In this document: in pieces, positions 1 through 8,782 of the stretch | Layout of the letters: each line of letters opens with the position of its first letter | How positions within the stretch are numbered: position 1 is the first letter of the stretch | Source of the DNA: Paraburkholderia sp. LEh10 | GTDB lineage: Bacteria; Pseudomonadota; Gammaproteobacteria; Burkholderiales; Burkholderiaceae | NCBI RefSeq assembly: GCF_017814945.1 | Contig: NZ_JAGIPX010000012.1 | Location: 62,001 to 126,000, forward strand | DNA length: 64,000 bases | Direction: 5' to 3' | Notes under the pieces: model-generated | The model's database searches: none | Seen by the model: the letters and a program-made list of their open reading frames with translations, nothing else | Told to the model about the DNA's origin: nothing | Position numbers and translations under genes: made by a program

Positions 1-661
1 ATTCGCACCTCTTCAGCCGGTAGCCGACGCCGCGCACCGTCACGATCTGCTCCGCGCCGATCTTGCGCCGCAAGCTATGCACATGCACTTCGATCGTGTT
101 GCTGCCCACTTCCTCGCCCCAGCCGTACAGCTTGTCTTCGAGCTCCGAGCGCGTGAAGACGCGCATCGGCTCTTCGATCAACGCCTGCAACAGGCTGAAC
201 TCGCGCGGCACGAGCGATAGCGTCTCGCCTTTGAGCGTGGCTTCGTGCGTGGCGGGATTCAAGGTCAAATCGCCGTGCGCATAGACGGGATGCGTGTGTC
301 CCATGCGGCGTCGAAGCAATGCGCGCACGCGCGCGGCGAGTTCGTCGAGATCGAAAGGCTTGACGAGATAATCGTCCGCACCCGCATCGAGTCCGCCGAT
401 GCGGCTTTCGACAGCGTCGCGCGCCGTCAGGATCAGCACGGGCACGCCGCCGCCGCGCCGCCGGTAGCGGCTGAGCACATCGATGCCATCGACCTTCGGC
501 AGTCCGAGATCGAGCAGAACCAGATCGTAGACGTCGTGGTCCAGCGACAGCTCGGCTTCCCGTCCGTCATGCGCCCAATCGATCGCGTAGCCCGCGCGCC
601 GCATCATATCCACGACGGGCTCGCCGATCATTTCGTCATCTTCAACCAGCAACAAACGCAT
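1..661 (-). CDS. OmpR-family two-component response regulator (3' end cut by window edge)
   Basis: DNA-binding response regulator. The N-terminal receiver starts MRLLLVEDDE, with the acidic pair at residues 8-9, the likely phospho-acceptor Asp51 in LVLLDLGLP and the conserved Lys in VKPF. A C-terminal winged helix follows, containing SNTIEVHVHSLRRKIG and the typical end VRGVGYRLKR. About 220 codons are visible, so only a few C-terminal residues are missing. The ATG at 661 follows GGGAGAC at a suitable distance. It resembles the QseB/TctD/PmrA branch of OmpR regulators. The partner histidine kinase is probably just outside the window, downstream on the minus strand. The target regulon cannot be told from this sequence. 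Confidence 0.9.
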   Translation of the reverse strand, partial: MRLLLVEDDEMIGEPVVDMMRRAGYAIDWAHDGREAELSLDHDVYDLVLLDLGLPKVDGIDVLSRYRRRGGGVPVLILTARDAVESRIGGLDAGADDYLVKPFDLDELAARVRALLRRRMGHTHPVYAHGDLTLNPATHEATLKGETLSLVPREFSLLQALIEEPMRVFTRSELEDKLYGWGEEVGSNTIEVHVHSLRRKIGAEQIVTVRGVGYRLKRCE

Positions 662-782
662 CGCGCCATGTCTCCCTCAATAGCCGCCATTGTCGGGACT
701 CATAGCTTAGCGCGCCCTTAACGGTTTTTCTTGCGCGTCAATCCGCGTCTGCCGCGCGCACCGTTGCAGGCGTTGCCGCCGG

Positions 783-1199
783 CTAGCCCTCGCAGGCGGC
801 GCAACGGCCGAAGATCACCAGGTTGGAACTGACGTAATGGAACCGATGATCGGCAGCGATCTTCTCCTGTTGCTGTTCGAGGCCCGGATCGTATGCGTCC
901 TCGATGCGGCCGCAGCGGTTGCAGAAGAGATGGTAGTGGCGCTGCCCGCGATTGAGTTCGTAGACGATGCGCGCGTCGCCCAACGTCGCGTTCGTGATGA
1001 GGTCGACTTCATGGAGCTGGGCCAGCGCGCGATACACGCTCGCGAGGCTGCAAGGCTCCGTTTCGCGCGACAGCTTGCGATACACCTGATCGGCGGTGAA
1101 GTGCTCGTTCGGAAACTCGTGAAAGAGCTTCAACACCGCGGCGCGACTGGAGGTCGGGCGCAACCCGGCCGTTTTCAGCTCCGAATAGATCGCAATCAT
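783..1199 (-). CDS. Fur-family metal-responsive transcriptional repressor
   Basis: 138-residue Fur superfamily regulator. The N-terminal winged helix includes HFTADQVYRKL and the recognition-helix segment SVYRALAQL. The C-terminal dimerisation and metal domain has RHYHLFCNRCG and a second Cys pair in the terminal CAAC, the structural zinc Cys4 arrangement. Length matches Fur (about 140 residues). The His content of the regulatory metal site is modest, so whether it senses iron, zinc, manganese or peroxide (PerR-like) is unclear. It is monocistronic, with no metal transporter beside it. The final four residues after CAAC are few, as in many betaproteobacterial Fur paralogues. Confidence 0.88.
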   Translation of the reverse strand: MIAIYSELKTAGLRPTSSRAAVLKLFHEFPNEHFTADQVYRKLSRETEPCSLASVYRALAQLHEVDLITNATLGDARIVYELNRGQRHYHLFCNRCGRIEDAYDPGLEQQQEKIAADHRFHYVSSNLVIFGRCAACEG

Positions 1200-1305
1200 C
1201 GTGAGGCCCCGTCATGTGTGCAAAGCCTCGTGACGGGCTCCGCGACCGGTCATTCTGATGGCGCGAACCTTAAGAATCGCTTATCGGAGTTGTCATCGAC
1301 GCGTG

Positions 1306-1725
1306 TCAGATTAGCGCCAGCGTCCTGTCGTCCGGCTCGCCGCCGAAATACTTCGCCAGCGCATCGGTGAACACCGCTTCGTTCGGCGCAGCCTTCGAGA
1401 ACAAGGTCATCGACGAACGGAACTTCATGTAGTCCGGGTAGCCGAAGATCGTCTCGATGGACCGTCCTTCGACGTCGTTCACTGCGCGCGTCGCCTCTCT
1501 TAAACGGGGACCGAGCACCGGATGTTGCAAATATGCGACAGCTTCGGCCAGTGAACCGATGGCAAATTTTTGGGCCATCGGGCTCTCTCCGAGCCCCTGA
1601 AATTGCGGAAACACGTACCACATCCAGTGGCTGCGCTTGCGTCCGTCGCGCAATTCGGCTAGCGCCTGCGCGTAAATCGGGGCCTGAGCGTCGACGAAGC
1701 GCCGAAGGTCGTACTGATCGTCCAT
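1306..1725 (-). CDS. DUF1810 family protein
   Basis: About 139 residues. It matches the DUF1810 family, sometimes labelled calpastatin-like, whose biochemical role is unknown. Seen in the sequence: YDLRRFVDAQ near the N-terminus, the family hallmark HWMWYVFPQ, then a helical region with a Gly-Tyr-Pro-Asp turn. The start was placed at the ATG at 1725 because GGAGG stands just upstream; longer in-frame starts lack this. Soluble, no signal peptide. Stands alone between the fur-like gene and the cyo operon. Confidence 0.82.
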   Translation of the reverse strand: MDDQYDLRRFVDAQAPIYAQALAELRDGRKRSHWMWYVFPQFQGLGESPMAQKFAIGSLAEAVAYLQHPVLGPRLREATRAVNDVEGRSIETIFGYPDYMKFRSSMTLFSKAAPNEAVFTDALAKYFGGEPDDRTLALI

Positions 1726-1965
1726 CGCGTCCTCCGCTATGTCTTGCATGCGTCGGCGAACGCATCCGGCATGCCCGCCAAAATCCATACGAACGGCTTT
1801 CAAATCGGCGAATTCGACTGCCGCAGGCCGCCCGGCATCTCACAAATGCCCCAATGCGACGTTATGTCTCAGCCCTGAATCACGCAAAAGTTCGTTCGCG
1901 TCAAAGTGCTGTACTGCAACACGCGTTCTTCGTATTATGCGAGCGCTTATAAAAGGAGCAAGGAA

Positions 1966-1995
1966 ATGCGTTCGTTCGTTCGTTTGTTTATGTAG
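1966..1995 (+). promoter_or_regulatory. Nine-codon upstream ORF (leader peptide candidate) before cyoA
   Basis: ATG at 1966 followed by eight codons and TAG gives MRSFVRLFM. It is preceded by AAAAGGAGCAAGGAA, a better ribosome-binding site than the one before cyoA. Its stop lies 9 bases before the cyoA ATG. The repeated CGTT/CGTTTG run makes it low in complexity. It could couple translation into cyoA or be a chance ORF; no translation evidence is available here. Confidence 0.4.
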
Positions 1996-2004
1996 AGGGC
2001 CGCG

Positions 2005-2907
2005 ATGACGAAAAAAATCGCGGGCCGGCTACCCGGTCTACTTTCAATTGCCCCAGCGTTCCTGCTATCGGGGTGCAACAACCTTGATCTGCTCGCGCCG
2101 AAAGGCCCCATCGGTGCCGCCGAGAAGTCGCTGATCGCGACCTCGACGTGGGCGATGCTGATCGTCGTGATTCCCGTGATCTTTCTGACGCTGCTGTTCG
2201 CATGGCGCTACCGCGCATCGAACAAGGCGGCCGAATACCGTCCGAACTGGGCGCATTCGACCGCGATCGAAGTAGCCGTCTGGACGATTCCCGCGCTGAT
2301 CATTCTGTTCCTCGCGGTGCTGACATGGAAGAGCACACATGAGCTCGACCCGTACAAGCCGCTCGAATCGGATGTGAAGCCGATCAACGTCGAAGTCGTC
2401 GCGCTCGACTGGAAGTGGCTGTTCATTTATCCGGATCTGGGCATCGCGTCCATGAACCAGCTGGCGATTCCCGTCGGCACGCCGGTGAATTTCCGCATCA
2501 CGTCCGACACGGTGATGAACTCGTTCTTCATCCCGCAACTGGGCGGCCAGATCTACGCGATGGCAGGCATGCAGACGCGTCTGCATCTGCTCGCGCAGGA
2601 AGCCGGCGACTACGCGGGCACATCGGCCAATTTCAGCGGCAAGGGCTTCTCGGACATGAACTTCCGCACGCTCGCGGAATCGCCCGAAGACTTCAACGCA
2701 TGGGTCGCGAAGGTTCGCGCATCGACGGATCACCTCGACATGGATCGCTACTACGCAGTGGCGAAGCCGGAAGAAAAGGCACCTGTGTCTTACTTCTCGT
2801 CGGTCGATTCCAAGCTCTTCAACAACATTGTCGCCCGCTACAACAACGGTCACGTCATCGACAACATGAAGGACGTGAACTGTGCGCCTAACGGGACCAA
2901 GGGGTAA
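2005..2907 (+). CDS. cyoA: Cytochrome bo3 ubiquinol oxidase subunit II
   Basis: Subunit II of the haem-copper quinol oxidase that oxidises ubiquinol and reduces O2 at the inner membrane. The N-terminus is a lipoprotein signal ending LLSGC, so the mature Cys is probably lipidated. Two transmembrane segments follow (about residues 48-70 and 90-112), then a periplasmic cupredoxin fold with DWKWLFIYP and a C-terminal COX-aromatic-rich region. The Cys/His ligands of a CuA centre are absent, as expected for a quinol rather than a cytochrome c oxidase. 300 residues, usual length. First gene of cyoABCD; the cyoB ATG follows 3 bases after its stop codon. Confidence 0.96.
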   Translation: MTKKIAGRLPGLLSIAPAFLLSGCNNLDLLAPKGPIGAAEKSLIATSTWAMLIVVIPVIFLTLLFAWRYRASNKAAEYRPNWAHSTAIEVAVWTIPALIILFLAVLTWKSTHELDPYKPLESDVKPINVEVVALDWKWLFIYPDLGIASMNQLAIPVGTPVNFRITSDTVMNSFFIPQLGGQIYAMAGMQTRLHLLAQEAGDYAGTSANFSGKGFSDMNFRTLAESPEDFNAWVAKVRASTDHLDMDRYYAVAKPEEKAPVSYFSSVDSKLFNNIVARYNNGHVIDNMKDVNCAPNGTKG

Positions 2908-2909
2908 GC

Positions 2910-4922
2910 ATGTTCGGTAAATTAACCCTAGCGGACATTCCGTATCACGAGCCGATCATCATGGTCGCAGGCGCCGGAATGATTCTCGGCGCGCTGGCCG
3001 TGCTCGGCGCGATCACGTATTTCGGCAAGTGGCGTTATCTGTGGACCGAGTGGCTCACGTCGGTCGACCACAAGCGTCTTGGCGTGATGTATATCGTCGT
3101 GGCCATGATCATGCTGCTGCGCGGTTTCGCCGACGCAATCATGATGCGCACGCAGCTCGCGCTCGCGTATCACGCGCCCGGCTATCTGCCGCCGCATCAC
3201 TACGACCAGATCTTCACCGCGCACGGCGTCATCATGATCTTCTTCATGGCGATGGCGTTCATGGTCGGCCTGATGAACCTGGTCGTGCCGCTGCAGATCG
3301 GCGCACGCGACGTCGCGTTCCCGTTCCTGAACTCGCTGTCGTTCTGGATGACGGCGATCAGCGCGATCCTCATCAACATCTCGCTCTTGATCGGCGAGTT
3401 CGCGCAAACGGGCTGGCTCGCGTATCCGCCGCTGTCGGAGCTGCAGTTCAGTCCGGGCGTCGGCGTCGACTACTACCTGTGGAGCTTGCAGCTCTCGGGT
3501 ATCGGTACATTGCTGACAGGCGTGAACTTCTTCGTGACCATCATCAAGATGCGCGCGCCGGGCATGACGCTGATGAAGATGCCCGTGTTCACGTGGACGG
3601 CTCTGTGCACGAACGTGCTGATCATGGCGGCGTTCCCGATCCTGACCGTCACGCTCGCGCTGCTCGGCCTCGACCGTTACCTGGGCATGCACTTCTTCAC
3701 GAACGAAGCCGGCGGCAACGCAATGCTGTACCTGAACCTGATCTGGGCATGGGGCCATCCTGAGGTCTACATCCTGATCCTGCCTGCGTTCGGCATCTTC
3801 TCGGAAGTCATCTCCACGTTCGCGCGCAAGCCGCTGTTCGGCTACAAGACGATGGTCTATGCGACGTGCGCGATCATGGTGCTGTCGTTCCTCGTGTGGC
3901 TGCACCACTTCTTCACAATGGGCTCGGGCGCGGACGTGAACGCGTTCTTCGGCATCGCGACGATGATCATCGCGGTCCCGACGGGCGTGAAGGTGTTCAA
4001 CTGGCTGTTCACGATGTACAAGGGCCGCATCGAGTTCACGACGCCTGTGCTGTGGACGATCGGCTTCATGGTCACGTTCACGATCGGCGGCATGACGGGC
4101 GTGATGATGGCGATTCCGGGCGCGGACTTCGTGCTGCACAACTCGCTGTTCCTGATCGCTCACTTCCATAACGTGATCATCGGCGGCGTGCTGTTCGGCT
4201 ACCTCGCCGGCATGAACTACTGGTTCCCGAAGGCGTTCGGCTTCAAGCTGAACGAGAAGCTCGGCAAGGCTGCGTTCTGGTTCTGGCAGATCGGCTTCTG
4301 GGTCGCGTTCACGCCGCTCTACGTGCTCGGCTTCATGGGCATGACGCGCCGTCTGAACCACTACGACAACCCGGCATGGCATCCGTGGCTGCTCGTCGCC
4401 GAAGTGGGCGCGGTGCTCGTCGCAATCGGTATCGCATGCCAACTGCTGCAGCTCGTCGTGTCGATCAAGGACCGCAACAAGCCGGAAAACCGCGACCTGA
4501 CGGGCGATCCGTGGAACGGCCGCACGCTCGAATGGGCGACGACCTCGCCGCCGCAGATCTACAACTTCGCGACGGTGCCCGTCGTGCGCGAACTCGACGC
4601 ATTCCACGAGATCAAGGCACGCCGCAAGGTGGAGCGCAGCGAGCCCGTGTACCGCGACATCCACATGCCGTCGAACACGGCTACGGGTCTCGTGATCGGT
4701 CTGTTCAGTCTGGCACTCGGCTTCGCGCTGACGTGGCACATCTGGTGGCTCGCGATTGCCAGCTTGATCGGCGCGATCGGCACCGTGATCTACCGTGCGT
4801 TCGATACGGACACCGACTACTACATCCCGGCCGATACGGTTCAACTGATCGAAGAGCGCCACGGCGCTGGTTCGGGCGCGGCTATCGCCAAGCACCTGCC
4901 CGAAGCTGAGGAGATTGCCTGA
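2910..4922 (+). CDS. cyoB: Cytochrome bo3 ubiquinol oxidase subunit I
   Basis: Catalytic subunit (670 residues) carrying low-spin haem b, high-spin haem o and CuB. All expected ligand motifs are visible: the haem-binding His in [10 protein letters not shown], the CuB His and cross-linked Tyr in WGHPEVYIL, the His pair in WLHHFF, and the HFHNVIIGG haem-ligand pair. About 15 transmembrane helices. Proton-pathway segments appear intact. Its TGA overlaps the cyoC ATG by one base, indicating translational coupling. A haem O synthase (cyoE), often linked, is not in this window. Confidence 0.97.
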   Translation: MFGKLTLADIPYHEPIIMVAGAGMILGALAVLGAITYFGKWRYLWTEWLTSVDHKRLGVMYIVVAMIMLLRGFADAIMMRTQLALAYHAPGYLPPHHYDQIFTAHGVIMIFFMAMAFMVGLMNLVVPLQIGARDVAFPFLNSLSFWMTAISAILINISLLIGEFAQTGWLAYPPLSELQFSPGVGVDYYLWSLQLSGIGTLLTGVNFFVTIIKMRAPGMTLMKMPVFTWTALCTNVLIMAAFPILTVTLALLGLDRYLGMHFFTNEAGGNAMLYLNLIWAWGHPEVYILILPAFGIFSEVISTFARKPLFGYKTMVYATCAIMVLSFLVWLHHFFTMGSGADVNAFFGIATMIIAVPTGVKVFNWLFTMYKGRIEFTTPVLWTIGFMVTFTIGGMTGVMMAIPGADFVLHNSLFLIAHFHNVIIGGVLFGYLAGMNYWFPKAFGFKLNEKLGKAAFWFWQIGFWVAFTPLYVLGFMGMTRRLNHYDNPAWHPWLLVAEVGAVLVAIGIACQLLQLVVSIKDRNKPENRDLTGDPWNGRTLEWATTSPPQIYNFATVPVVRELDAFHEIKARRKVERSEPVYRDIHMPSNTATGLVIGLFSLALGFALTWHIWWLAIASLIGAIGTVIYRAFDTDTDYYIPADTVQLIEERHGAGSGAAIAKHLPEAEEIA

Positions 4923-5527
4923 TGCTACAAAAAGCTATTCTTGCGGAGCCGCATCACGACGCGGAACACGCTCCGTCGAACTCCGTGTTCGGCTTCTGGT
5001 TGTACCTGATGACCGACTGCGTGCTGTTCGCGGCGCTGTTCGCGACGTTTGCAGTGATGAGCCATCAGTTCGCCGGCGGCCCGAGCGGCAAGGATCTGTT
5101 CGAGATCCAGGGCGTCGCGATCGAAACGGCAATCCTGCTGTTCTCGAGCATCACGTATGGTTTCGCGATGCTCGGCGCGCACAAGAACAACAAGAGCAGC
5201 ACGCTCTTGTGGCTCGCAGTGACGTTCGTGTTAGGCGCGGCGTTCGTCGTGCTCGAAGTGCGCGAGTTCTCGCATCTGATCGCCGATGGCGCTGGCCCGG
5301 ACCGCAGCGCGTTCCTGTCGGCGTTCTTCACGCTGGTCGGCACGCACGGTCTGCACGTCACGTCGGGTCTGCTGTGGATGATCGTGATGATGGTCCAGGT
5401 AGCTCGCGCTCACGATATCGGCGAGCGTGAACTCCGCCGTCTGACGTGCCTGAGCCTCTTCTGGCACTTCCTGGACATCGTGTGGATCGGTGTCTTTTCG
5501 TTTGTCTATCTTGCGAGCGTGATCTAA
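4922..5527 (+). CDS. cyoC: Cytochrome bo3 ubiquinol oxidase subunit III
   Basis: 201-residue integral membrane subunit with five predicted helices. Typical family sequence: an N-terminal [18 protein letters not shown] helix and the later [12 protein letters not shown] and [14 protein letters not shown] segments. It binds subunit I and stabilises the complex. The start codon overlaps the cyoB stop and the stop codon abuts the cyoD ATG directly. Third gene of the operon. Confidence 0.96.
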   Translation: MLQKAILAEPHHDAEHAPSNSVFGFWLYLMTDCVLFAALFATFAVMSHQFAGGPSGKDLFEIQGVAIETAILLFSSITYGFAMLGAHKNNKSSTLLWLAVTFVLGAAFVVLEVREFSHLIADGAGPDRSAFLSAFFTLVGTHGLHVTSGLLWMIVMMVQVARAHDIGERELRRLTCLSLFWHFLDIVWIGVFSFVYLASVI

Positions 5528-5872
5528 ATGAGCAGCCATTCTCACTCGTCGCATTCGGCTCATTCGGACGAAAGCCACGGCAGCTTCGGCAGCTACACGA
5601 TCGGGTTCGTGCTGTCCGTCATCCTGACGGCAGCCGCATTCGGCGTGGTGCTGGCGGGCTGGCTCACGGGCGCGCAGGCGCTTTACGCGATCGCGGGCCT
5701 CGGCCTCGTGCAGATCATCGTGCACCTGGTTTTCTTCCTGCACATGAACACGTCGTCGGGTCAGCGCTGGAACGTGACCGCATTTGCGTTCACCGGGTTG
5801 ACGGCTGTGATCGTGATCGGCGGTACGCTGTGGGTCATGCATAACGTCAGCATGAACATGATGTCGCGCTAA
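5528..5872 (+). CDS. cyoD: Cytochrome bo3 ubiquinol oxidase subunit IV
   Basis: 114-residue assembly subunit. A His/Ser-rich N-terminal tail of about 22 residues is followed by GSFGSYTIGFVLSVILT and three transmembrane helices, ending with a VMHNVSMNMM segment typical of CyoD. The ATG directly follows the cyoC stop. Last gene of the operon; a long hairpin lies about 20 bases downstream. Confidence 0.95.
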   Translation: MSSHSHSSHSAHSDESHGSFGSYTIGFVLSVILTAAAFGVVLAGWLTGAQALYAIAGLGLVQIIVHLVFFLHMNTSSGQRWNVTAFAFTGLTAVIVIGGTLWVMHNVSMNMMSR

Positions 5873-5893
5873 GCGTCAGGCGCGGACATCGCT

Positions 5894-5931
5894 CGTGCCG
5901 GTTGCACATGCCGTATCGTGCAGCCGGCACG
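5894..5931. terminator. Hairpin downstream of cyoABCD (bidirectional terminator candidate)
   Basis: A 14-base stem (5894-5907 with 5918-5931, one G-T mismatch position) closes a 10-base loop. It lies between cyoD and the convergent gene ending at 5966. There is no clear uridine tract, so it may be a Rho-assisted end or an mRNA-stabilising structure. Confidence 0.6.
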
Positions 5932-5965
5932 CTCCCCTGCCCTTGCGTGTTTTCCTCACCGCGCA

Positions 5966-6214
5966 TCAGTTGCGCGCCAGCATCTCCGTCGGACGGCCAC
6001 GGCCCGTCACCAGACATCCCGACCTGAACGCTTCGCCCTGACTGCTCGCAGCAGCGTCGCCAAAGCCTCGGCCTAGCGCGTCCAGCTTCACCTGCTCGGC
6101 GCCCTGCGCACACGCAAACGTGCTGGCTTCGCGAGCCTGCGCGTGCAACAGCGCGCGATCGGCAACCAGATAGGCCAAAACGGCGATAACGGCGATGTGG
6201 AAAACTTTTCTCAT
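5966..6214 (-). CDS. Small exported or membrane-anchored hypothetical protein
   Basis: 82 residues. The N-terminus (MRKVFHIAVIAVLAYLVAD) is a signal peptide or single membrane anchor. The rest is a short polar domain with two cysteines (STFACAQG and SGCLVTG) that could form a disulphide in the periplasm. The ATG follows GAGGAGACAAACCCC, a good ribosome-binding site. No family recognised. It converges on the cyo operon but has its own start region to the right, shared with the long spacer before nuoM. Confidence 0.6.
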   Translation of the reverse strand: MRKVFHIAVIAVLAYLVADRALLHAQAREASTFACAQGAEQVKLDALGRGFGDAAASSQGEAFRSGCLVTGRGRPTEMLARN

Positions 6215-6306
6215 GGGGTTTGTCTCCTCGCGACTTAAGCGTATCGCGAAGAACTGTCGCGCAAATCCAGGGCAACCCCGGTAGGCAAATCGTCGCGCCT
6301 ACACGG

Positions 6307-6320
6307 TGGAAGCGCTTCCA
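6307..6320. promoter_or_regulatory. LacI/GalR-type operator-like palindrome
   Basis: TGGAAGCGCTTCCA, a perfect 14-base palindrome with central CG. It fits the general shape of LacI/GalR family operators (TGNNANCGNTNNCA). It lies 93 bases before the leftward small gene and 296 before nuoM. No LacI-family gene is in the window. Confidence 0.45.
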
Positions 6321-6378
6321 GTGCTGGATTTTTGTGCAGCGCAAATGGCCTGCACAGCCCAGCACATCAATGTCAATA

Positions 6379-6405
6379 GCGATTTTTGCAAAAAATAAAA
6401 ATCGC
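6379..6405. repeat. A+T-rich inverted repeat upstream of nuoM
   Basis: GCGATTTTT and AAAAATCGC form a perfect 9-base stem around a 9-base A-rich loop. The run of T or A on either strand makes it terminator-like, but no transcription unit clearly ends here. It could also be a protein-binding or bent-DNA element. Confidence 0.4.
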
Positions 6406-6615
6406 CATTGTGGCAGCGCAACATTATTATTTTGAGTTATGCTCGTTAACCCTGACCGTCTCATGCGTTTTGGTTACGCGCGTGCGCAAGTCTGCGCATC
6501 GTCCCGCTCCGTTCTGGGGCCGGCCGTCGAAATGTCCATGTAAGGTTTTTTGATCCTTCGCCTCAGAGGGGCGAGGGCCTGCTATTCGCGTCCTGGCGTT
6601 TCATCGAAAGAGCAC

Positions 6616-8151
6616 ATGCACCTCCCATCAGTTCTCGACCTTCTGATCTGGGTCCCCATTCTTGCCGGCGTCGTCGTGCTGCTCGCCGGCTCCGAGCACG
6701 CTGCGAGCCGCACGCGCTGGCTCGCGCTCATCGGCGCCGCCGTGAGCATCCTGCCCGTCATTCCGCTCGTGTCGGGCTTCAATTCGTCGGTGTCGGCGAT
6801 GCAGTTCGAACAGCAACTCGCGTGGCTGCCCGAGTTCGGCATCTCGTACCATCTGGGCGTCGACGGCATCTCACTGTGGTTCACGGTGCTGACTTCCGTG
6901 ACGACGCTGATCATCGTGATCGCGTCGTGGGAATCCATCACGAAGCGCGTCGCGCAGTACTACGGCGCGTTCCTGCTACTGTCGGGCTGCATGCAGGGCG
7001 TGTTCACGTCGCTCGACGGCATGCTGTTCTTCGTGTTCTTCGAGGCGTCGCTGATTCCGCTGTACCTGCTGATCGGCACGTGGGGCGAAAAGCGCCGCGT
7101 GTATGCGGCCGTGCGTTTCTTCTTCTTTTCGCTGGTCGGCTCGCTCGCGATGCTGGCCGCGCTGATCTACCTGTGGGCGCAGTCGCACACCTTCGACATC
7201 GCCGCCTGGCGCACGCTGAAGCTCGATTTCACGCCGCAGCTGCTGGTATTCATCGGCTTGCTCGCCGCGTTCTCCGTCAAGGTGCCGATGTGGCCCGTGC
7301 ACACGTGGCTGCCCGACGTCCACTCGGACGGCCCGACGGGCGCCGCCGTGCTGCTCGGCATGCTGAAGATGGGCGGCTATGGCCTCCTGCGTTTCGCGCT
7401 GCCCATCGTCCCCGACGCGTGCCACTTCTTCGCGCCGGCGATGATCGCGCTGTCGCTCGTCGCGGTGATCTACGGCAGCCTGCTCGCGCTCGCGCAAACC
7501 GACATGCGCAAGCTGCTCGCCTACTCCGCCGTCGCGCACATGGGCCTTGTCACGCTGGGCCTCTTCACGTTCGACCGTATGGGCACGGAAGGCGCCGTCG
7601 TGCAGATGCTGTCGTATGGCATCGTGTCGGGCGCGATGCTGCTGTGCACGGGCATGCTGTTCGACCGCACGAAGAACGGTTCGATCGATGCGTACGGCGG
7701 CGTCGCCAACTCGATGCCGAAGCTCGCGACGTTCGCGATGCTGTTCTCGATGGCGAATGTCGGCTTGCCTGGTACGTCCGGTTTCGTCGGCGAGTTTCTC
7801 GTGCTGATGGGCGCGATCCGCTTCAACTTCTGGGTCGGCGCGACGGCTGCCCTCGCGCTGATCCTGAGCGCCGCGTACACGCTCTGGATGTACAAGCGCG
7901 TGATGTTCGGCGCGATCAGGAACACGCGCGTCGCGAACCTCCGCGATCTGGGCAAGCGCGAGTTCGTGCTGCTCGGCGCGATGGCCGTGCTGGTGCTCGC
8001 AATCGGCGTGCGTCCGAAGACCTTCACCGACGCAATCGGCCCTTCCGCCGAAAATCTGGTTGCGCAGGCCCAAGGCTCCGCGCTGCCGACGGATACGGGC
8101 GTCGCGTCCAACAACCGCGCGACGGCCGCTTCGAGCCGCCTGCCGGGTTAA
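6616..8151 (+). CDS. nuoM: NADH-quinone oxidoreductase subunit M (orphan copy)
   Basis: Proton-pumping antiporter-like subunit of complex I (511 residues, about 14 transmembrane helices). Key charged residues of the proton path are present: the helix-5 Glu in FFEASLIP, the Lys in SVKVPMWPVHTWLPD and the Lys in RKLLAYSAVAHMG, followed by GTSGFVGEFL. Start taken at the ATG at 6616 after GAAAGAG, where the NuoM N-terminus MHLPSVLDLL begins; a longer reading to 6550 adds non-homologous residues. No other nuo gene is adjacent, so it is either a duplicated subunit or part of another NuoM-dependent system. The TAA shares bases with the stop of the convergent gene. Confidence 0.88.
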   Translation: MHLPSVLDLLIWVPILAGVVVLLAGSEHAASRTRWLALIGAAVSILPVIPLVSGFNSSVSAMQFEQQLAWLPEFGISYHLGVDGISLWFTVLTSVTTLIIVIASWESITKRVAQYYGAFLLLSGCMQGVFTSLDGMLFFVFFEASLIPLYLLIGTWGEKRRVYAAVRFFFFSLVGSLAMLAALIYLWAQSHTFDIAAWRTLKLDFTPQLLVFIGLLAAFSVKVPMWPVHTWLPDVHSDGPTGAAVLLGMLKMGGYGLLRFALPIVPDACHFFAPAMIALSLVAVIYGSLLALAQTDMRKLLAYSAVAHMGLVTLGLFTFDRMGTEGAVVQMLSYGIVSGAMLLCTGMLFDRTKNGSIDAYGGVANSMPKLATFAMLFSMANVGLPGTSGFVGEFLVLMGAIRFNFWVGATAALALILSAAYTLWMYKRVMFGAIRNTRVANLRDLGKREFVLLGAMAVLVLAIGVRPKTFTDAIGPSAENLVAQAQGSALPTDTGVASNNRATAASSRLPG

Positions 8152-8750
8152 TCGCCTTTCGGCGGGCGTCTCTTTCCGGGCGCCCGCTCCCGTCTTCTGC
8201 CGCCCATCCGTTCGCGATGGGCGGGCGCCGCGCCAGAGCCGCATCGGGTGGCCCGCGCCCCGCTTGCCCTTCCCTCGCTTCCCGCCGACTCTTTGGCAGA
8301 CGTCCGCACAGCAGCGCCGCGCGTAATTATCGCGGCATCCGCGTGCCGATGCGGATTCGAACCCGCGTACAACGGCGCGCGCTTGCCGGTGGCCGCGCGT
8401 CCCCAGATGTGATCGTCGGTCAAAGCGGTCTCGATCAGCTCGATGGGCATCCCGCCATCGACGATCACGGCAATCCGAAATCCGTCGATGGGCTCATAAG
8501 GGCCGAGGATGACCTCTTTCCCGTCGATGGCCTTCGCCAGATTGTCGACCTTGAACGCCGGATGCGGCACCGTGCGCATCAGTACGTGCAGCGGGCTGTC
8601 CGCATCGAAGCGGTGGTACTGGATGTGCACGAGCTCGCAAGCGGTGTCGCTCGTATACATGCCGTACATCGGGCTATAGCGTTCGCCCTCGCGCACCTCG
8701 CGCGTCGGAATGCCGAGGTGATGGAACTGGTACGTCACGTCGTTGCGCAT
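8148..8750 (-). CDS. VOC (glyoxalase-like) family protein with an unusual C-terminal tail
   Basis: The first 120 or so residues form a vicinal-oxygen-chelate-like domain: YQFHHLGIP at the start (metal-ligand-like His), a central YHRFDADSPLH, PHPAFKVDNL, and MPIELIETAL with the usual late Glu. The last 80 residues are Arg/Ala/Gly-rich with no recognisable fold, and run on until a stop overlapping the nuoM stop. That suggests loss of the normal stop or a frameshift near 8400. The start may be ATG 8750 or the GTG two codons upstream, which sits 6 bases from GAGGAG. It follows and nearly overlaps the SlyB-like gene. Confidence 0.65.
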   Translation of the reverse strand: MRNDVTYQFHHLGIPTREVREGERYSPMYGMYTSDTACELVHIQYHRFDADSPLHVLMRTVPHPAFKVDNLAKAIDGKEVILGPYEPIDGFRIAVIVDGGMPIELIETALTDDHIWGRAATGKRAPLYAGSNPHRHADAAIITRGAAVRTSAKESAGSEGRASGARATRCGSGAAPAHRERMGGRRRERAPGKRRPPKGD

Positions 8751-8782
8751 GAACACGATCGTCTCCTCGCGTTGCGCGATGT

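Larger units (their letters stand above)
6215..6615. promoter_or_regulatory. 401-bp spacer between divergent genes
   Basis: No credible gene. The stretch is markedly richer in A+T than its surroundings, especially 6360-6440. It holds a perfect 14-base palindrome at 6307-6320 and an A+T-rich hairpin at 6379-6405. It probably carries the promoters of the leftward small exported protein and the rightward nuoM gene. Confidence 0.55.

Noticed and set aside
2928..4895. Long minus-strand open frame antisense to cyoB
   Set aside because: Arg/His/Asp-rich composition and lack of a start signal mark it as a GC-bias shadow of cyoB, whose catalytic motifs are intact.
6976..8244. Minus-strand open frame antisense to nuoM
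   Set aside because: Same compositional artefact.
8335..8375. tRNA gene
   Set aside because: Only a T-loop-like segment; no D-arm, anticodon stem or CCA-proximal acceptor pairing could be found.
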